Assembly (NCBI RefSeq): GCF_029590555.1
Contig: NZ_CP081001.1
Coordinates: 1,426,001 to 1,490,000, forward strand
DNA length: 64,000 nt
Reading direction: 5' to 3'
Source: Sphingobium sp. V4
GTDB lineage: Bacteria; Pseudomonadota; Alphaproteobacteria; Sphingomonadales; Sphingomonadaceae
The notes beneath the pieces are model-generated. The model was not told the DNA's origin and made no database searches. It worked only from the letters and a program-made list of their open reading frames with translations. This document shows positions 19,896-27,848 of this stretch, in pieces (the stretch's first letter is position 1; every line of letters starts with the position of its first letter). The position numbers and the translations under genes were made by a program.

Positions 19896-21230
19896 ATGGC
19901 CGACCACGCCGTTTCGGATGATCCCCAGGTGCAAGCCCAACTAGACCGGCTCTGGTCGCTGTCGCCCGGTGCCGATGTGCTGGGCCTGGAGCGCATCACC
20001 CGGCTGCTGGAGCGTCTCGGCGATCCACACCGCGCCCTGCCCCCGATCTTCCATGTGGCCGGCACCAATGGCAAGGGGTCGACCTGCGCCTTCCTGCGCG
20101 CGGCAATGGAGGCGGACGGCAAGAGCGTCCACGTCTTCACCTCGCCGCATCTGGTCCGCTTCAACGAGCGAATCCGGGTGTCGGGCCAGCTCATCGCCGA
20201 CGAACAACTCGCCCGTTACCTGGAGCGCGTCCTCGATATCGCAGAGGGCGTGAACGCCAGCTTCTTCGAAGTGACGACCGCCGCCGCCTTCCTTGCCTTT
20301 GCTGAACATGACGCCGATGCCTGTATCGTCGAAGTGGGGCTTGGCGGGCGGCTCGACGCCACCAATGTGATCGTCGATCCGGCAGTGTGCGGCATCGCCC
20401 AGCTCGGTATCGACCACCAGGCTTTCCTGGGCGACACGCTCGATCGGATCGCCGCCGAAAAGGCTGGTATCGCCAAGCCCGGCGCCGCGCTCGTGACCCA
20501 GCGTTATCCCGACTCGCTCTTCCCGGTGATGCAGGACGCCGCCGATCGGGCCGGCACGGTTTGGATCGGCCAGGGCGAAGGATGGGACGCAGCCGTCTAT
20601 CGCGACCGGCTCCATTATCGCGACGCTCTGGGCAGGCTCGACACGCCAATGCCGCGCCTTGCCGGCGCGCATCAGGTTCAGAATGCTGCCCTCGCCTTCG
20701 CCATGTTGCGCCATCAAAATGCGGTGCCGCTTCCCGAAGCCGCGCTCAAGGCCGCCCCACTCTGGGCGCAATGGCCCGCACGGCTACAGCGGCTGGAGCA
20801 TGGCCCGTTGATCGCTCCCCTCCCCGAAGGCAGCACAGCGTGGCTGGACGGCGGCCATAATGCAGGTGCGGGCGAGGCGATCGGCGCCTATTTCACCGCC
20901 GACCGGCTGGAAGGGCAGAAACTGCACCTTATCATCGGCATGTTGGCCAACAAGGAAATGGACGCCTTCCTCGCGCCGTTCGCTGGCAAGATCGCGCATA
21001 TCCATGCCTTGCCCGTGCCCGGGCATGACCATCATCCGCCTGAACGGTTCGCGGCCGTTGCCGCGACGTGGGGCATCGGCTGCACGGCCCACGCCGGGCC
21101 GGAAGCGGCCATCCGGGCCGTCGCGGCTGGCGCAACCGCGTGGGGCAACGCGCCGCCAAAGCTTTTGATCGGCGGCTCGCTCTATCTGGCGGGCGAGATT
21201 TTGCGACTGAATGCGCAACTGCCTGATTGA
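19896..21230 (+). CDS. folC: bifunctional folylpolyglutamate/dihydrofolate synthase
   Basis: A 444-residue Mur-ligase-family protein. The ATP-binding P-loop is FHVAGTNGKGSTCAFL, followed by the folate-binding VFTSPHLVRFNERIRVSG, the ligase motif IVEVGLGGRLDATNV, and later LDGGHNAGAGEAIG. It adds glutamate to dihydropteroate and folates in the cytoplasm. It begins 37 bp after accD; GGGGGAG lies about ten bases before the ATG. The gap of 67 bp to the next gene carries no obvious terminator. Confidence 0.95.
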   Translation: MADHAVSDDPQVQAQLDRLWSLSPGADVLGLERITRLLERLGDPHRALPPIFHVAGTNGKGSTCAFLRAAMEADGKSVHVFTSPHLVRFNERIRVSGQLIADEQLARYLERVLDIAEGVNASFFEVTTAAAFLAFAEHDADACIVEVGLGGRLDATNVIVDPAVCGIAQLGIDHQAFLGDTLDRIAAEKAGIAKPGAALVTQRYPDSLFPVMQDAADRAGTVWIGQGEGWDAAVYRDRLHYRDALGRLDTPMPRLAGAHQVQNAALAFAMLRHQNAVPLPEAALKAAPLWAQWPARLQRLEHGPLIAPLPEGSTAWLDGGHNAGAGEAIGAYFTADRLEGQKLHLIIGMLANKEMDAFLAPFAGKIAHIHALPVPGHDHHPPERFAAVAATWGIGCTAHAGPEAAIRAVAAGATAWGNAPPKLLIGGSLYLAGEILRLNAQLPD

Positions 21231-21297
21231 ATATACTTGCGACTGACTCGCAATAGCGTATGCTGCGTTACCTGACTAACGCAAAAGGCGCGATTCT

Positions 21298-21738
21298 ATG
21301 GCTTATGGAGAGACATCCCCCCTCGACCTGCCCCGTCCCATCCCGGGGGGCTATGGCAATCGCCTCTTCCTGTTCGTGATGCGGCGCATGGCGACTGCCG
21401 GCGTCAATGATGCCCATGCCGCCAATGCAATGCTGGGCGCCTTTGGCCGCAGCTATCGCAGGCCATTGGTGCTGATGCGCGCGATGATGCTGGAACTGGC
21501 GCGCGCGTCGAGCCGCAAGATATTGGTCGCGCCCTGCTGCTGCGCCCGCATGACCGCCGATGAAGCTCTGATGATGCAGGCGACGGGCGATGCCCTGCGT
21601 GATCCCAACGCCGCTTATGGGCGGGTCAGCGAACTGCTGGGCAACGATCATGCGCTGGGTGCGCTCACCTGCCTTCAGGCGGTCGCGCAGGCCCATGCGG
21701 ACCTCGGCCGTCCGCTCGATCTCTACGCGGCGGGCTGA
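21298..21738 (+). CDS. small conserved sphingomonad protein (DUF6628-like)
   Basis: A 146-residue protein with no signal peptide or membrane span. It resembles a small conserved sphingomonad family that I believe is DUF6628, based on the recurring LFVMRRMATAGVNDAHAANAMLGAFG...RRPLVLMRAMMLELA pattern and the Cys triplet APCCCARMTADE (near residues 78-82). The Cys triplet could bind metal, but that is speculation. It ends 16 bp inside the 3' end of the convergent transporter gene. Confidence 0.65.
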   Translation: MAYGETSPLDLPRPIPGGYGNRLFLFVMRRMATAGVNDAHAANAMLGAFGRSYRRPLVLMRAMMLELARASSRKILVAPCCCARMTADEALMMQATGDALRDPNAAYGRVSELLGNDHALGALTCLQAVAQAHADLGRPLDLYAAG

Positions 21739-23048
21739 CCGCCCGCCTCGGTCGCCGCGGTCCCGACGCTGGCATCGATCAGCCCGGCACGCATCATCAG
21801 CCAGAAAAGAAGGATCCCCGGCACCGCCAATGCGGTCGTGAACAGGTAGAAATCGACATAGCCGAACCGCTCGATCAGCGCGCCGGCGGTCGTCCCGGTC
21901 AGGAAGCGCCCGACGATGCTCGCCGCCGCCGAAATCAGCGCATATTGCGCCGCCGTAAAGCGCAGGTCGCATAGTGCGGAGAAATAGGCGACCACCGTCA
22001 CGCCCCCGATGCCGCTGGCGAAATTCTCGAAGCCGATGGCCCCCGCCATGCCCCAGTTGCTTTTTCCCAGCGCGGCCAGCGCGGCGAAGCTGAAATTGGA
22101 AATGCACATCAGGATGAGGCTGAGCAGCACCGAGCGCTTCATGCCCAGTCGCGCATAGAAAATACCGCCGACGAAGATGCCGATCAGATAGGCCCAGAAA
22201 CCCATGCCGACGTCGTAAATGGCGATCTCGTCATTGCTGTAGCCCATGTCGTCGAACAGCAGGCGGAAGGTCAGGTTCGCCAGCGTGTCGCCGATCTTGT
22301 GCATCAGGATAAACAGCAGGACGAGGAGCGCCCCCCGGCGCTGGAAGAACTCGACCAGCGGCCCGGTGATCGAGGCCATGACTTCGCCGACGCCGCGACG
22401 GGCGACTGGTTCCCGGTGTCGTTCCGGCTCACCCATGATAAGCCCGGTCAACATCGCCGGAAGGGCAAAGGCCGCGCAGGCCAGATAGGCGCCGTGCCAG
22501 CCGATCCTCGCCGCCAGCACCAGCGCCAGCGACCCGGCGGCGACCGATCCTATCCGCCAGCCATATTGCGACATGCCCGAGCCGACACCCAACTGTTCCG
22601 GTTTCAGCAGTTCGATGCGATAGGCGTCTATGACGATGTCGTAGGTGGCACCGGCCACGCCCACCAATATCGCGGCATAGGCGGTCTGGACCAGGCTGGT
22701 CTTGGGATCGACCAGCGCCAGATAGCTCATTGCGGCCATGACGAACAGCCCGGCCAGGATCAGCCACGATACGCGCTGTCCCAACCGACCGAGAATCGGC
22801 AGCCTGACGCCATCCACGATCCAGGCCCATAGCCATTTCAGATTATAGACGAGGAAGGCGAGCGTGAACGCCGTCACCGCCTTCTTGTCGATCCCGTCCT
22901 GTGCGAGCCGCGTCGTCAGCGTTGCGGCGATCATCGCAAAGGGCGCACCCGACGAGACGCCCAGAAAAAAGGCGGCCAACGGCGCCTTCTGCACATAGGG
23001 CTTCACGGCGTCGAGCCAGCCATGGCTGGCATCAATGGTATCGGTCAT
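21723..23048 (-). CDS. ampG: AmpG-type MFS transporter
   Basis: A major-facilitator protein of about 441 residues with 12 predicted membrane segments, close to the AmpG/PAT1 subgroup. N-terminal FFLGVSSGAPFAMIAATLTTRLAQDGIDKKAVTAF and the following LVYNLKWLWAWIVDGVRLPILGRLGQR are characteristic, as is VAGATYDIVIDAYRIELL. AmpG imports GlcNAc-anhydro-muropeptides for cell-wall recycling and can influence beta-lactamase induction; substrate is inferred from family only, as no ampD/ampR is nearby. I take ATG 23048 as start (GGGGGA 11 bases upstream); the frame stays open to an ATG at 23090. Confidence 0.85.
   Translation of the reverse strand: MTDTIDASHGWLDAVKPYVQKAPLAAFFLGVSSGAPFAMIAATLTTRLAQDGIDKKAVTAFTLAFLVYNLKWLWAWIVDGVRLPILGRLGQRVSWLILAGLFVMAAMSYLALVDPKTSLVQTAYAAILVGVAGATYDIVIDAYRIELLKPEQLGVGSGMSQYGWRIGSVAAGSLALVLAARIGWHGAYLACAAFALPAMLTGLIMGEPERHREPVARRGVGEVMASITGPLVEFFQRRGALLVLLFILMHKIGDTLANLTFRLLFDDMGYSNDEIAIYDVGMGFWAYLIGIFVGGIFYARLGMKRSVLLSLILMCISNFSFAALAALGKSNWGMAGAIGFENFASGIGGVTVVAYFSALCDLRFTAAQYALISAAASIVGRFLTGTTAGALIERFGYVDFYLFTTALAVPGILLFWLMMRAGLIDASVGTAATEAGGQPAA
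21729..21747. terminator. hairpin at the convergent gene ends
   Basis: GGCGGGC and GCCCGCC form a 7-bp stem with loop TGACC. It spans the stop of the DUF6628-like gene and the end of the transporter gene, so it could terminate both directions, though no T-run is present. Confidence 0.4.
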
Positions 23049-23123
23049 GGATGCGCGCGTCCCCCGTGGCGTCAATTCGGGGGCCACCATATGGCCTGAT
23101 CGCGCGCTGGCAAGGGGCGACGA

Positions 23124-23582
23124 TCAGCCTTCGGCGGCGAACAGGCTGAGGCCATGCGGTAATTTCGGTCGACGGGCGCCGCGCAACACCGCGTCGACCA
23201 CATGGATCGCGGCGACCAGTTCGCGTGGCGCATAGGGCTTGGCCAGGCATCCGACCGCCAGCGTGCGCGCGTCGATCGGACAGCGGCCCGTGACGAACAG
23301 GACGGGTAGCCCCAAGGCAGCGGCGTGGCGCGCGACGTCGACACCGCTTTTCTCGCCATGCAGGGAGACGTCGGCGATCACCAGATCGACCCCGCCTTCG
23401 TCGATGACGCGCACGGCATGGCCATATTCATCGACTGTCGCAGCGATGCGATAGCCGGCCTGCTCCAGCGCATGTTCATTGTCGAAGGCGACCAGCGGCT
23501 CATCCTCCACCACCAGCACGGTGCGGACGGCCTTGCGGCGCGGCCCGCGAACGTCTCCCTCTTTCACCAATCCGAAAAACAT
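23124..23582 (-). CDS. stand-alone response regulator (receiver domain)
   Basis: A 152-residue protein that is essentially one CheY-like receiver. Acidic pocket Glu26/Asp27 (LVVEDEPLVAF), phospho-acceptor Asp71 (LVIADVSLHG), Thr98 (VLFVTGRCP) and Lys115 (CLAKPYAPREL) are all present. There is no output domain, so it must act through protein contacts. I start it at ATG 23582 because the receiver begins about 20 residues later; the frame continues further upstream without family resemblance. No kinase gene adjoins; it is divergent from the pseudouridine synthase gene. Confidence 0.85.
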   Translation of the reverse strand: MFFGLVKEGDVRGPRRKAVRTVLVVEDEPLVAFDNEHALEQAGYRIAATVDEYGHAVRVIDEGGVDLVIADVSLHGEKSGVDVARHAAALGLPVLFVTGRCPIDARTLAVGCLAKPYAPRELVAAIHVVDAVLRGARRPKLPHGLSLFAAEG

Positions 23583-23756
23583 TTGCCAAGTCCGCCCTGT
23601 TTCCGCCATGCACCCGATGAAACGCCGCGCTCCCGGACAGGGTTGCCCAGGGACCGCCCAGGTCCCCCTCACCCAAACGCCGGAGCGGCACATTTCAGCC
23701 TGTTGCTGGCTTTCGCCCATATGGGAATGGCCAGTGCGCAAGAAAAGGAACTGCCC

Positions 23757-24947
23757 GTGTCACCGCCGAAAAAATCCGGACCTCCCCGCCGGGCAGGCCC
23801 TGGCGGGCCGAAACGTCCCGGCGGTCCCGATCGGCCGGCGGGCAAGCGCCCGGCCGCGCCCACCTCACGCGCCACTTCGCTGAAGGACGACGATGCAAGA
23901 CCCCGCGCCGATCGTGGCAAAGGCGATCGGACAGAGCGCCCTCGCGCGGATCGCCCCCGTCCGGACAGGGCGCGCGTAGATGCCCCACGCGCGGAGGCCC
24001 CCTCGCGTCGTCGCGCGGCGCCACAGGACAGCCCCGCCAATCTGAGCGAAGGCGACCGCACCGATCGTCCCCGCGCGGAGCGGAGCCGGCCCGAACGACA
24101 GCGGACGGAGACCCGCAAACCCTATTCGCCACGCAAGCCGGGGGCAAAGAAGCCAGCGCCCGCCCGCCCCGCCAATCCGCACCCGGCCCACGCCGCAGCC
24201 GCTTCGGACGGCAAGGGCGAGCCGCAGCGCATCGCCAAGCTGCTGGCTCGCGCCGGCATCGCCTCCCGCCGGGAAATCGAGCGGATGATCGAAGAAGGAC
24301 GGATCGCGAAGGACGGCGTCCTGCTCGATACGCCCGCCACCCTGCTCACCTCGCTGCACGGCGTTACGGTCGATGGGGTCGCCGTCGCCGCGCCGCCGCC
24401 CGCGCGCCTCTTCCTCTTCCACAAGCCGGTCGGCTGTCTTACGACCGAGCGCGATCCGGCCGGACGGCCAACCATTTACGACCGCCTGCCCGCTGGCCTG
24501 CCGCGCCTGATGCCGATCGGCCGGCTCGACATGAATACCGAAGGGCTTCTGCTGCTGACCACCGATGGTGGTTTCAAGCGCCAGATGGAATTGCCCTCGA
24601 CGGGCGTGCCGCGCACATATCGGGCGCGCGCTTTCGGTGAAGTCAGCCAGCAGCAACTGGAGGATCTGTTCGACGGGCTGGAGATAGACGGCATCCGCTA
24701 TGGCCAGATCGAGGCCAATCTGGAACGGCGCACGGGTCGCAATCAGTGGATCGAAATGTCCCTGACCGAAGGCAAGAACCGGGAAGTCCGCCGCGTGCTC
24801 GAGCATCTCGATCTCAAGGTCAATCGCCTGATCCGCACCAGCTATGGCCCCTTCCACCTGGGCGAGCTGCCGGTCGGCGCTGTCGAGGAGGTACGCCAGC
24901 ACGATCTGATCCAGTTCCGCAACAGTCTGAAAGCCGACACGAAATGA
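23757..24947 (+). CDS. rluB: RsuA/RluB-family pseudouridine synthase with disordered N-terminal extension
   Basis: A 396-residue rRNA pseudouridine synthase. The S4 RNA-binding domain is RIAKLLARAGIASRREIERMIEEGRI, and the catalytic core has IGRLDMNTEGLLLLTTDGG, which carries the essential Asp. Ahead lies a roughly 150-residue Arg/Pro/Asp/Lys-rich unstructured stretch with repeated DRPRADR/ERSRPER-like units. The start is GTG 23757, with AAAAGGAA six bases upstream; earlier ATGs (23721, 23727) lack such a site. By family it modifies 23S (RluB) or 16S (RsuA) rRNA. It overlaps rsmD by 4 bp, pairing two rRNA modification genes. Confidence 0.88.
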   Translation: MSPPKKSGPPRRAGPGGPKRPGGPDRPAGKRPAAPTSRATSLKDDDARPRADRGKGDRTERPRADRPRPDRARVDAPRAEAPSRRRAAPQDSPANLSEGDRTDRPRAERSRPERQRTETRKPYSPRKPGAKKPAPARPANPHPAHAAAASDGKGEPQRIAKLLARAGIASRREIERMIEEGRIAKDGVLLDTPATLLTSLHGVTVDGVAVAAPPPARLFLFHKPVGCLTTERDPAGRPTIYDRLPAGLPRLMPIGRLDMNTEGLLLLTTDGGFKRQMELPSTGVPRTYRARAFGEVSQQQLEDLFDGLEIDGIRYGQIEANLERRTGRNQWIEMSLTEGKNREVRRVLEHLDLKVNRLIRTSYGPFHLGELPVGAVEEVRQHDLIQFRNSLKADTK

Positions 24948-25483
24948 GGATCATTTCCGGCCAATGGCGCGGTCGGCCGCTGACTGCGCCCAAGGGCGAT
25001 GCCACGCGCCCGACCGCCGACCGTACCCGCGAGACGCTCTTTTCCATGCTGACTAGCCGGATAGGATCGTTCGAGGGTCTGGCGGTGGGCGACTTTTTCG
25101 CAGGCTCCGGCGCACTGGGATATGAGGCGCTGTCGCGCGGCGCGGCCTCCTGCCTGTTCGTGGAGCAGGACAAGGCGGCGCTGGACGTGATCCGCGCCAA
25201 TGGCGAGAAGTTCGGTGTCCGTCCCGACATCCGGTCCGGCAGCGTCATGTCACTTGGGCCGGCAGCCAGGCCGCTCGACCTCATCTTCATGGACCCGCCC
25301 TATAATACGGGCGCGGGGCAGGTGGCGCTCGACAAGCTGGCGCGGCTCGGCTGGACGGGCAGCGCGACCTGGGTCAGCATCGAGACTGACCGGCGGGAGG
25401 ATGTCGAGGTCAAGGGGTTCGCCATCGACGCCGTGCGCGACGTGGGCAAGGCGCGACTTACCTTGCTGCGCGCCGAGGACTGA
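24944..25483 (+). CDS. rsmD: 16S rRNA (guanine966-N2)-methyltransferase
   Basis: A 179-residue RsmD. The typical N-terminus is MRIISGQWRGRPL, then the RPTADRTRETLFSML motif, SAM-binding DFFAGSGALG (50-59) and catalytic DPPY at 117-120. It methylates G966 of 16S rRNA in assembling 30S particles. The start overlaps the rluB stop (ATGA), so the two are coupled. Length is normal for the family. Confidence 0.95.
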   Translation: MRIISGQWRGRPLTAPKGDATRPTADRTRETLFSMLTSRIGSFEGLAVGDFFAGSGALGYEALSRGAASCLFVEQDKAALDVIRANGEKFGVRPDIRSGSVMSLGPAARPLDLIFMDPPYNTGAGQVALDKLARLGWTGSATWVSIETDRREDVEVKGFAIDAVRDVGKARLTLLRAED

Positions 25484-25485
25484 GC

Positions 25486-26241
25486 ATGATGGCGGAGCGT
25501 GCGCCCAACTGGTTCGACCAGGGCGGCGCCAGCTACCTGCTCTATCGTCCCGGCTATCCCGATGATCTGGCGGCCGTGCTGGCGGCGCTTGCGCCTGACC
25601 GCCGACTTGCGGTCGATGTCGGATGCGGCAATGGTCAGTTCACCCGCCATCTCGCCGACCATTTCGAGACGGTCGTCGGCGTCGATCCCAGCGCCGACCA
25701 GATCGCCCATGCTGCGCCTGATCCACGGATCGTCTATCGCTGCGGCCCTGCCGAAGCGCTGCCCGTCGCGGACGGATCCGCCAGCCTGATCACCGCGGCG
25801 CAGGCGGCGCACTGGTTCGACCTTCCGGCCTTCTACGGGGAGGCACGGCGCGTCGCGTCCAGGGGCGCGGTCATCGCCCTGGTGAGCTATGGGGTCGTCC
25901 GGCTCGACCCCGGACCGATCAACGACCGGCTGGCCCGCTTTCATGATGAGGATATAGGCCCCTATTCGCCGCCCGAACGCCACATGGTCGAAAATGGCTA
26001 TGCCGACATGGACTTTCCCTTCGCGCCCATCCTCGTGCCGCCAATGGCGATCCACCGTGAATGGAGCGCGCGTCAGTTGCTCGGCTATGTCGGCACATGG
26101 TCGGCTGTCCGCCGGGCGCGCGACGCCGGGCAGGCGCAGCGACTGGCGGATTTCGCGGCCGAGCTGACCGCATTATGGGGCGATCCCGATCAGACGCGCG
26201 CTATCCTGTGGCCGATCAGCGTGCGGGTGGGGCGGCTTTAG
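25486..26241 (+). CDS. class I SAM-dependent methyltransferase
   Basis: A 251-residue methyltransferase of the methyltransferase-11/25 type. The glycine-rich SAM motif is AVDVGCGNGQFTRHLADHF, and motif III-like EALPVADGSASLITAAQAAHWFD follows. Proteins of this shape are often annotated trans-aconitate-methyltransferase-like or CRG1-like; the substrate is unknown. It begins two bases after rsmD and is probably in the same operon. The stop lies in the loop of a strong hairpin shared with the convergent globin gene. Confidence 0.82.
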   Translation: MMAERAPNWFDQGGASYLLYRPGYPDDLAAVLAALAPDRRLAVDVGCGNGQFTRHLADHFETVVGVDPSADQIAHAAPDPRIVYRCGPAEALPVADGSASLITAAQAAHWFDLPAFYGEARRVASRGAVIALVSYGVVRLDPGPINDRLARFHDEDIGPYSPPERHMVENGYADMDFPFAPILVPPMAIHREWSARQLLGYVGTWSAVRRARDAGQAQRLADFAAELTALWGDPDQTRAILWPISVRVGRL

Positions 26242-26252
26242 TCCGCCCCACC
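26226..26252. terminator. perfect 10-bp hairpin between convergent genes
   Basis: GGTGGGGCGG and CCGCCCCACC enclose the loop CTTTAGT, which contains the methyltransferase stop codon. It lies just before the globin stop on the other strand and could serve both directions; there is no U-tract. Confidence 0.5.
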
Positions 26253-26255
26253 GGT

Positions 26256-26702
26256 TCAGGCCGCGGCCGCGTAGGCCTCTTCCTCCTTGGCGATCAGGAT
26301 ATCGGCCAGGAACTGATAGGCCTCCGCCCAGGCCGCCAGGACTGCATCGGTGGCGACGTCGTTACCCAGCACCTCGCGGATCGCGGGCAGCAGCGCTGCG
26401 GCGACCTTCGGATAATGTTCCGGTTTCACCCCGGTGTCGACATGGCGGGCTACCATCCGCGAGACCGCACCGCCCAGCGCCTCCAGCTTGTCGATATTCT
26501 CGGCATAGCCCAGGATCGCCGCCGCCAGTCGCCGCGGCTGCTCGCCGCTTTCCTGCGCCGCCTGGTCGAACATGGCCTTCACCTCCTCGTCCTGGAACAG
26601 GCGGGAATACATGACGGTGGTAATCGCGACGCCATGCTGTCGCAGCGCAGGACCGGTGGATTTCACGATGGCGATGGTTTCGGCAGACAGCGAATTGGAC
26701 AC
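26256..26702 (-). CDS. stand-alone globin, flavohemoglobin-like heme domain
   Basis: A 148-residue globin aligning with the heme domain of Escherichia coli Hmp. Seen are VMYSRLF (B10-type Tyr32), AAAILGYAENIDKLEALGGAV, proximal His87 in MVARHVDTGVKPEHYP, and WAEAYQFLADILIAKEEEAY. The FAD and NAD domains of flavohemoglobin are absent, so any nitric-oxide dioxygenase activity would need an outside reductase. The start is GTG 26702 with GGAGAAAGG upstream. It is divergent from nsrR, and a NsrR-like operator covers its promoter, strongly suggesting a role in nitric-oxide detoxification or sensing. Confidence 0.88.
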   Translation of the reverse strand: MSNSLSAETIAIVKSTGPALRQHGVAITTVMYSRLFQDEEVKAMFDQAAQESGEQPRRLAAAILGYAENIDKLEALGGAVSRMVARHVDTGVKPEHYPKVAAALLPAIREVLGNDVATDAVLAAWAEAYQFLADILIAKEEEAYAAAA

Positions 26703-26749
26703 CTGATGGACCTTTCTCCAGAGTCGATAAGGTTCATTTAAAATACATG

Positions 26750-26780
26750 TTATAAGATGTAAATATGTTACATGTTTCAA
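26750..26780 (-). promoter_or_regulatory. globin promoter with NsrR-like operator
   Basis: An 11-1-11 inverted repeat, AAGATGTAAAT then A then TGTTACATGTT, occupies 26754-26776. It resembles the known Escherichia coli NsrR consensus of half-site AAGATGCATTT. It lies between a globin -35 box TTGAAA (26780-26775) and -10 candidates TCTTAT (26757-26752) or TTATAA (26755-26750). A further partial copy (TACATGTTAT) lies just outside at 26744-26753. The AT-rich patch is unlike the flanking coding DNA. Repression by the divergent NsrR is inferred. Confidence 0.7.
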
Positions 26781-26811
26781 GGCGCCTGTTGCGCCCCTAT
26801 CGAGAACAGCG

Positions 26812-27273
26812 ATGCAGCTGACCCGCCACACTGATTATGCGCTGCGCGTGCTGCTCCACCTGACCGTCGTTCCGACCGGTCGCGCGACGATCCCGGAAAT
26901 CGCGACGGCCTATGGCCTGTCGCGCAATCATCTGATGAAGGTCGTTCATCATCTGGCGCAGGGCGGCTTCATCGAAACCCAGCGCGGGCGCGGCGGCGGC
27001 TTTACCCTGGCGCGTCCACCGGCGGACATCCGCATCGGCGCGGTGGTACGGCACAGCGAGCCGGACATGAAAATGGCGGATTGCGCGGCTTGCGCAATCC
27101 GCCCGGCCTGCGGCCTGTCAGGCGTTCTGACCGAAGCGACGAACGCCTTTCTCTCTGTTCTCGATCGTTACAGCCTGACCGATGCTGCGAGGGACCGGGG
27201 CCGGCTGGCGGCGTTGATTGCCGCCCTGCCCGCCCCTGCGCCAGGCGTCAGCGAGGCTTGCGTCCCTTCCTGA
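26812..27273 (+). CDS. nsrR: Rrf2-family nitric-oxide-sensing repressor NsrR
   Basis: A 153-residue Rrf2 regulator with strong NsrR character: MQLTRHTDYALRVLLHL, GLSRNHLMKVVHHLAQGGFIETQRGRGGGFTLARP, then RIGAVVRHSEPDMKMADC and three cysteines at 91, 94 and 100 (Cys-x2-Cys-x5-Cys) to hold an iron-sulphur cluster. Well-known NsrR proteins have a wider first spacing. NsrR loses DNA binding when its cluster reacts with nitric oxide. The gene is divergent from the globin gene with a shared 109-bp control region, and its 3' end overlaps the convergent Pro-rich gene by 26 bp. Confidence 0.9.
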   Translation: MQLTRHTDYALRVLLHLTVVPTGRATIPEIATAYGLSRNHLMKVVHHLAQGGFIETQRGRGGGFTLARPPADIRIGAVVRHSEPDMKMADCAACAIRPACGLSGVLTEATNAFLSVLDRYSLTDAARDRGRLAALIAALPAPAPGVSEACVPS

Positions 27274-27712
27274 CCTCGCCGGGATTGATACAGCTGTCCT
27301 GCACTGCGCGCGAACAGACCGGATAGTCCTTCGTCTCGCTCGGGGGCGGTGTCATGTTGCCGCCCACCGTCACAGGATTCGAGGAGGAGCCGACTGGCGC
27401 GGCCGGGTCTTTAGGCACCTCGGCGGGCGCCGGCGTCATCCCGGGATCGGCGGGAACAGCGCCGGTGGGCAGTCCTGCATTGGGATCGGCACCAGCAGGC
27501 GGCGACGGCGGCATGGCAGGTTCAGCCGGTGTGGCCGGCATGGCTGGATCGGCGGCCGGGGGTGGCATCGTGGGCGTTGCGGGATCAGCGGGCGGTGTCA
27601 TGGCGTCACCGGGAGGCTGGCTGCTCGGCGCGGGCGTCTCCTGCGCGACCGCGATTCCGGACAAGGTGGTGAAACTCAGCAGGGCCGCGCCCGCCAGCAG
27701 AATCTTTTTCAT
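27248..27712 (-). CDS. secreted Pro/Ala-rich protein of unknown function
   Basis: A 154-residue protein with a signal peptide (MKKILLAGAALLSFTTLSGIAVAQ) followed by about 90 residues made almost only of Pro, Ala, Met, Thr and Asp, in loose repeats such as ADPAMPATPAEPAMPP. It ends with a conserved-looking KDYPVCSRAVQDSCINPGE whose two Cys could form a disulphide. I start it at ATG 27712 because AAAGG is then well placed and the Lys-Lys n-region is standard; ATG 27721 is possible. It is probably periplasmic or surface-exposed. I do not recognise a named family and assign no function. Confidence 0.7.
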   Translation of the reverse strand: MKKILLAGAALLSFTTLSGIAVAQETPAPSSQPPGDAMTPPADPATPTMPPPAADPAMPATPAEPAMPPSPPAGADPNAGLPTGAVPADPGMTPAPAEVPKDPAAPVGSSSNPVTVGGNMTPPPSETKDYPVCSRAVQDSCINPGEVRKGRKPR

Positions 27713-27848
27713 CGGGATCATCCTTTCCTATGTTCTTCGCCCCGTTCGCCCGATCGGGCAGCGAAAGAACCGGCAGGATGTGTTGGACGTTCCTTACGCC
27801 GACGACCAGATGTGCCGGATGCGCGCCGGACGACCTTTCTTCGCGCGT

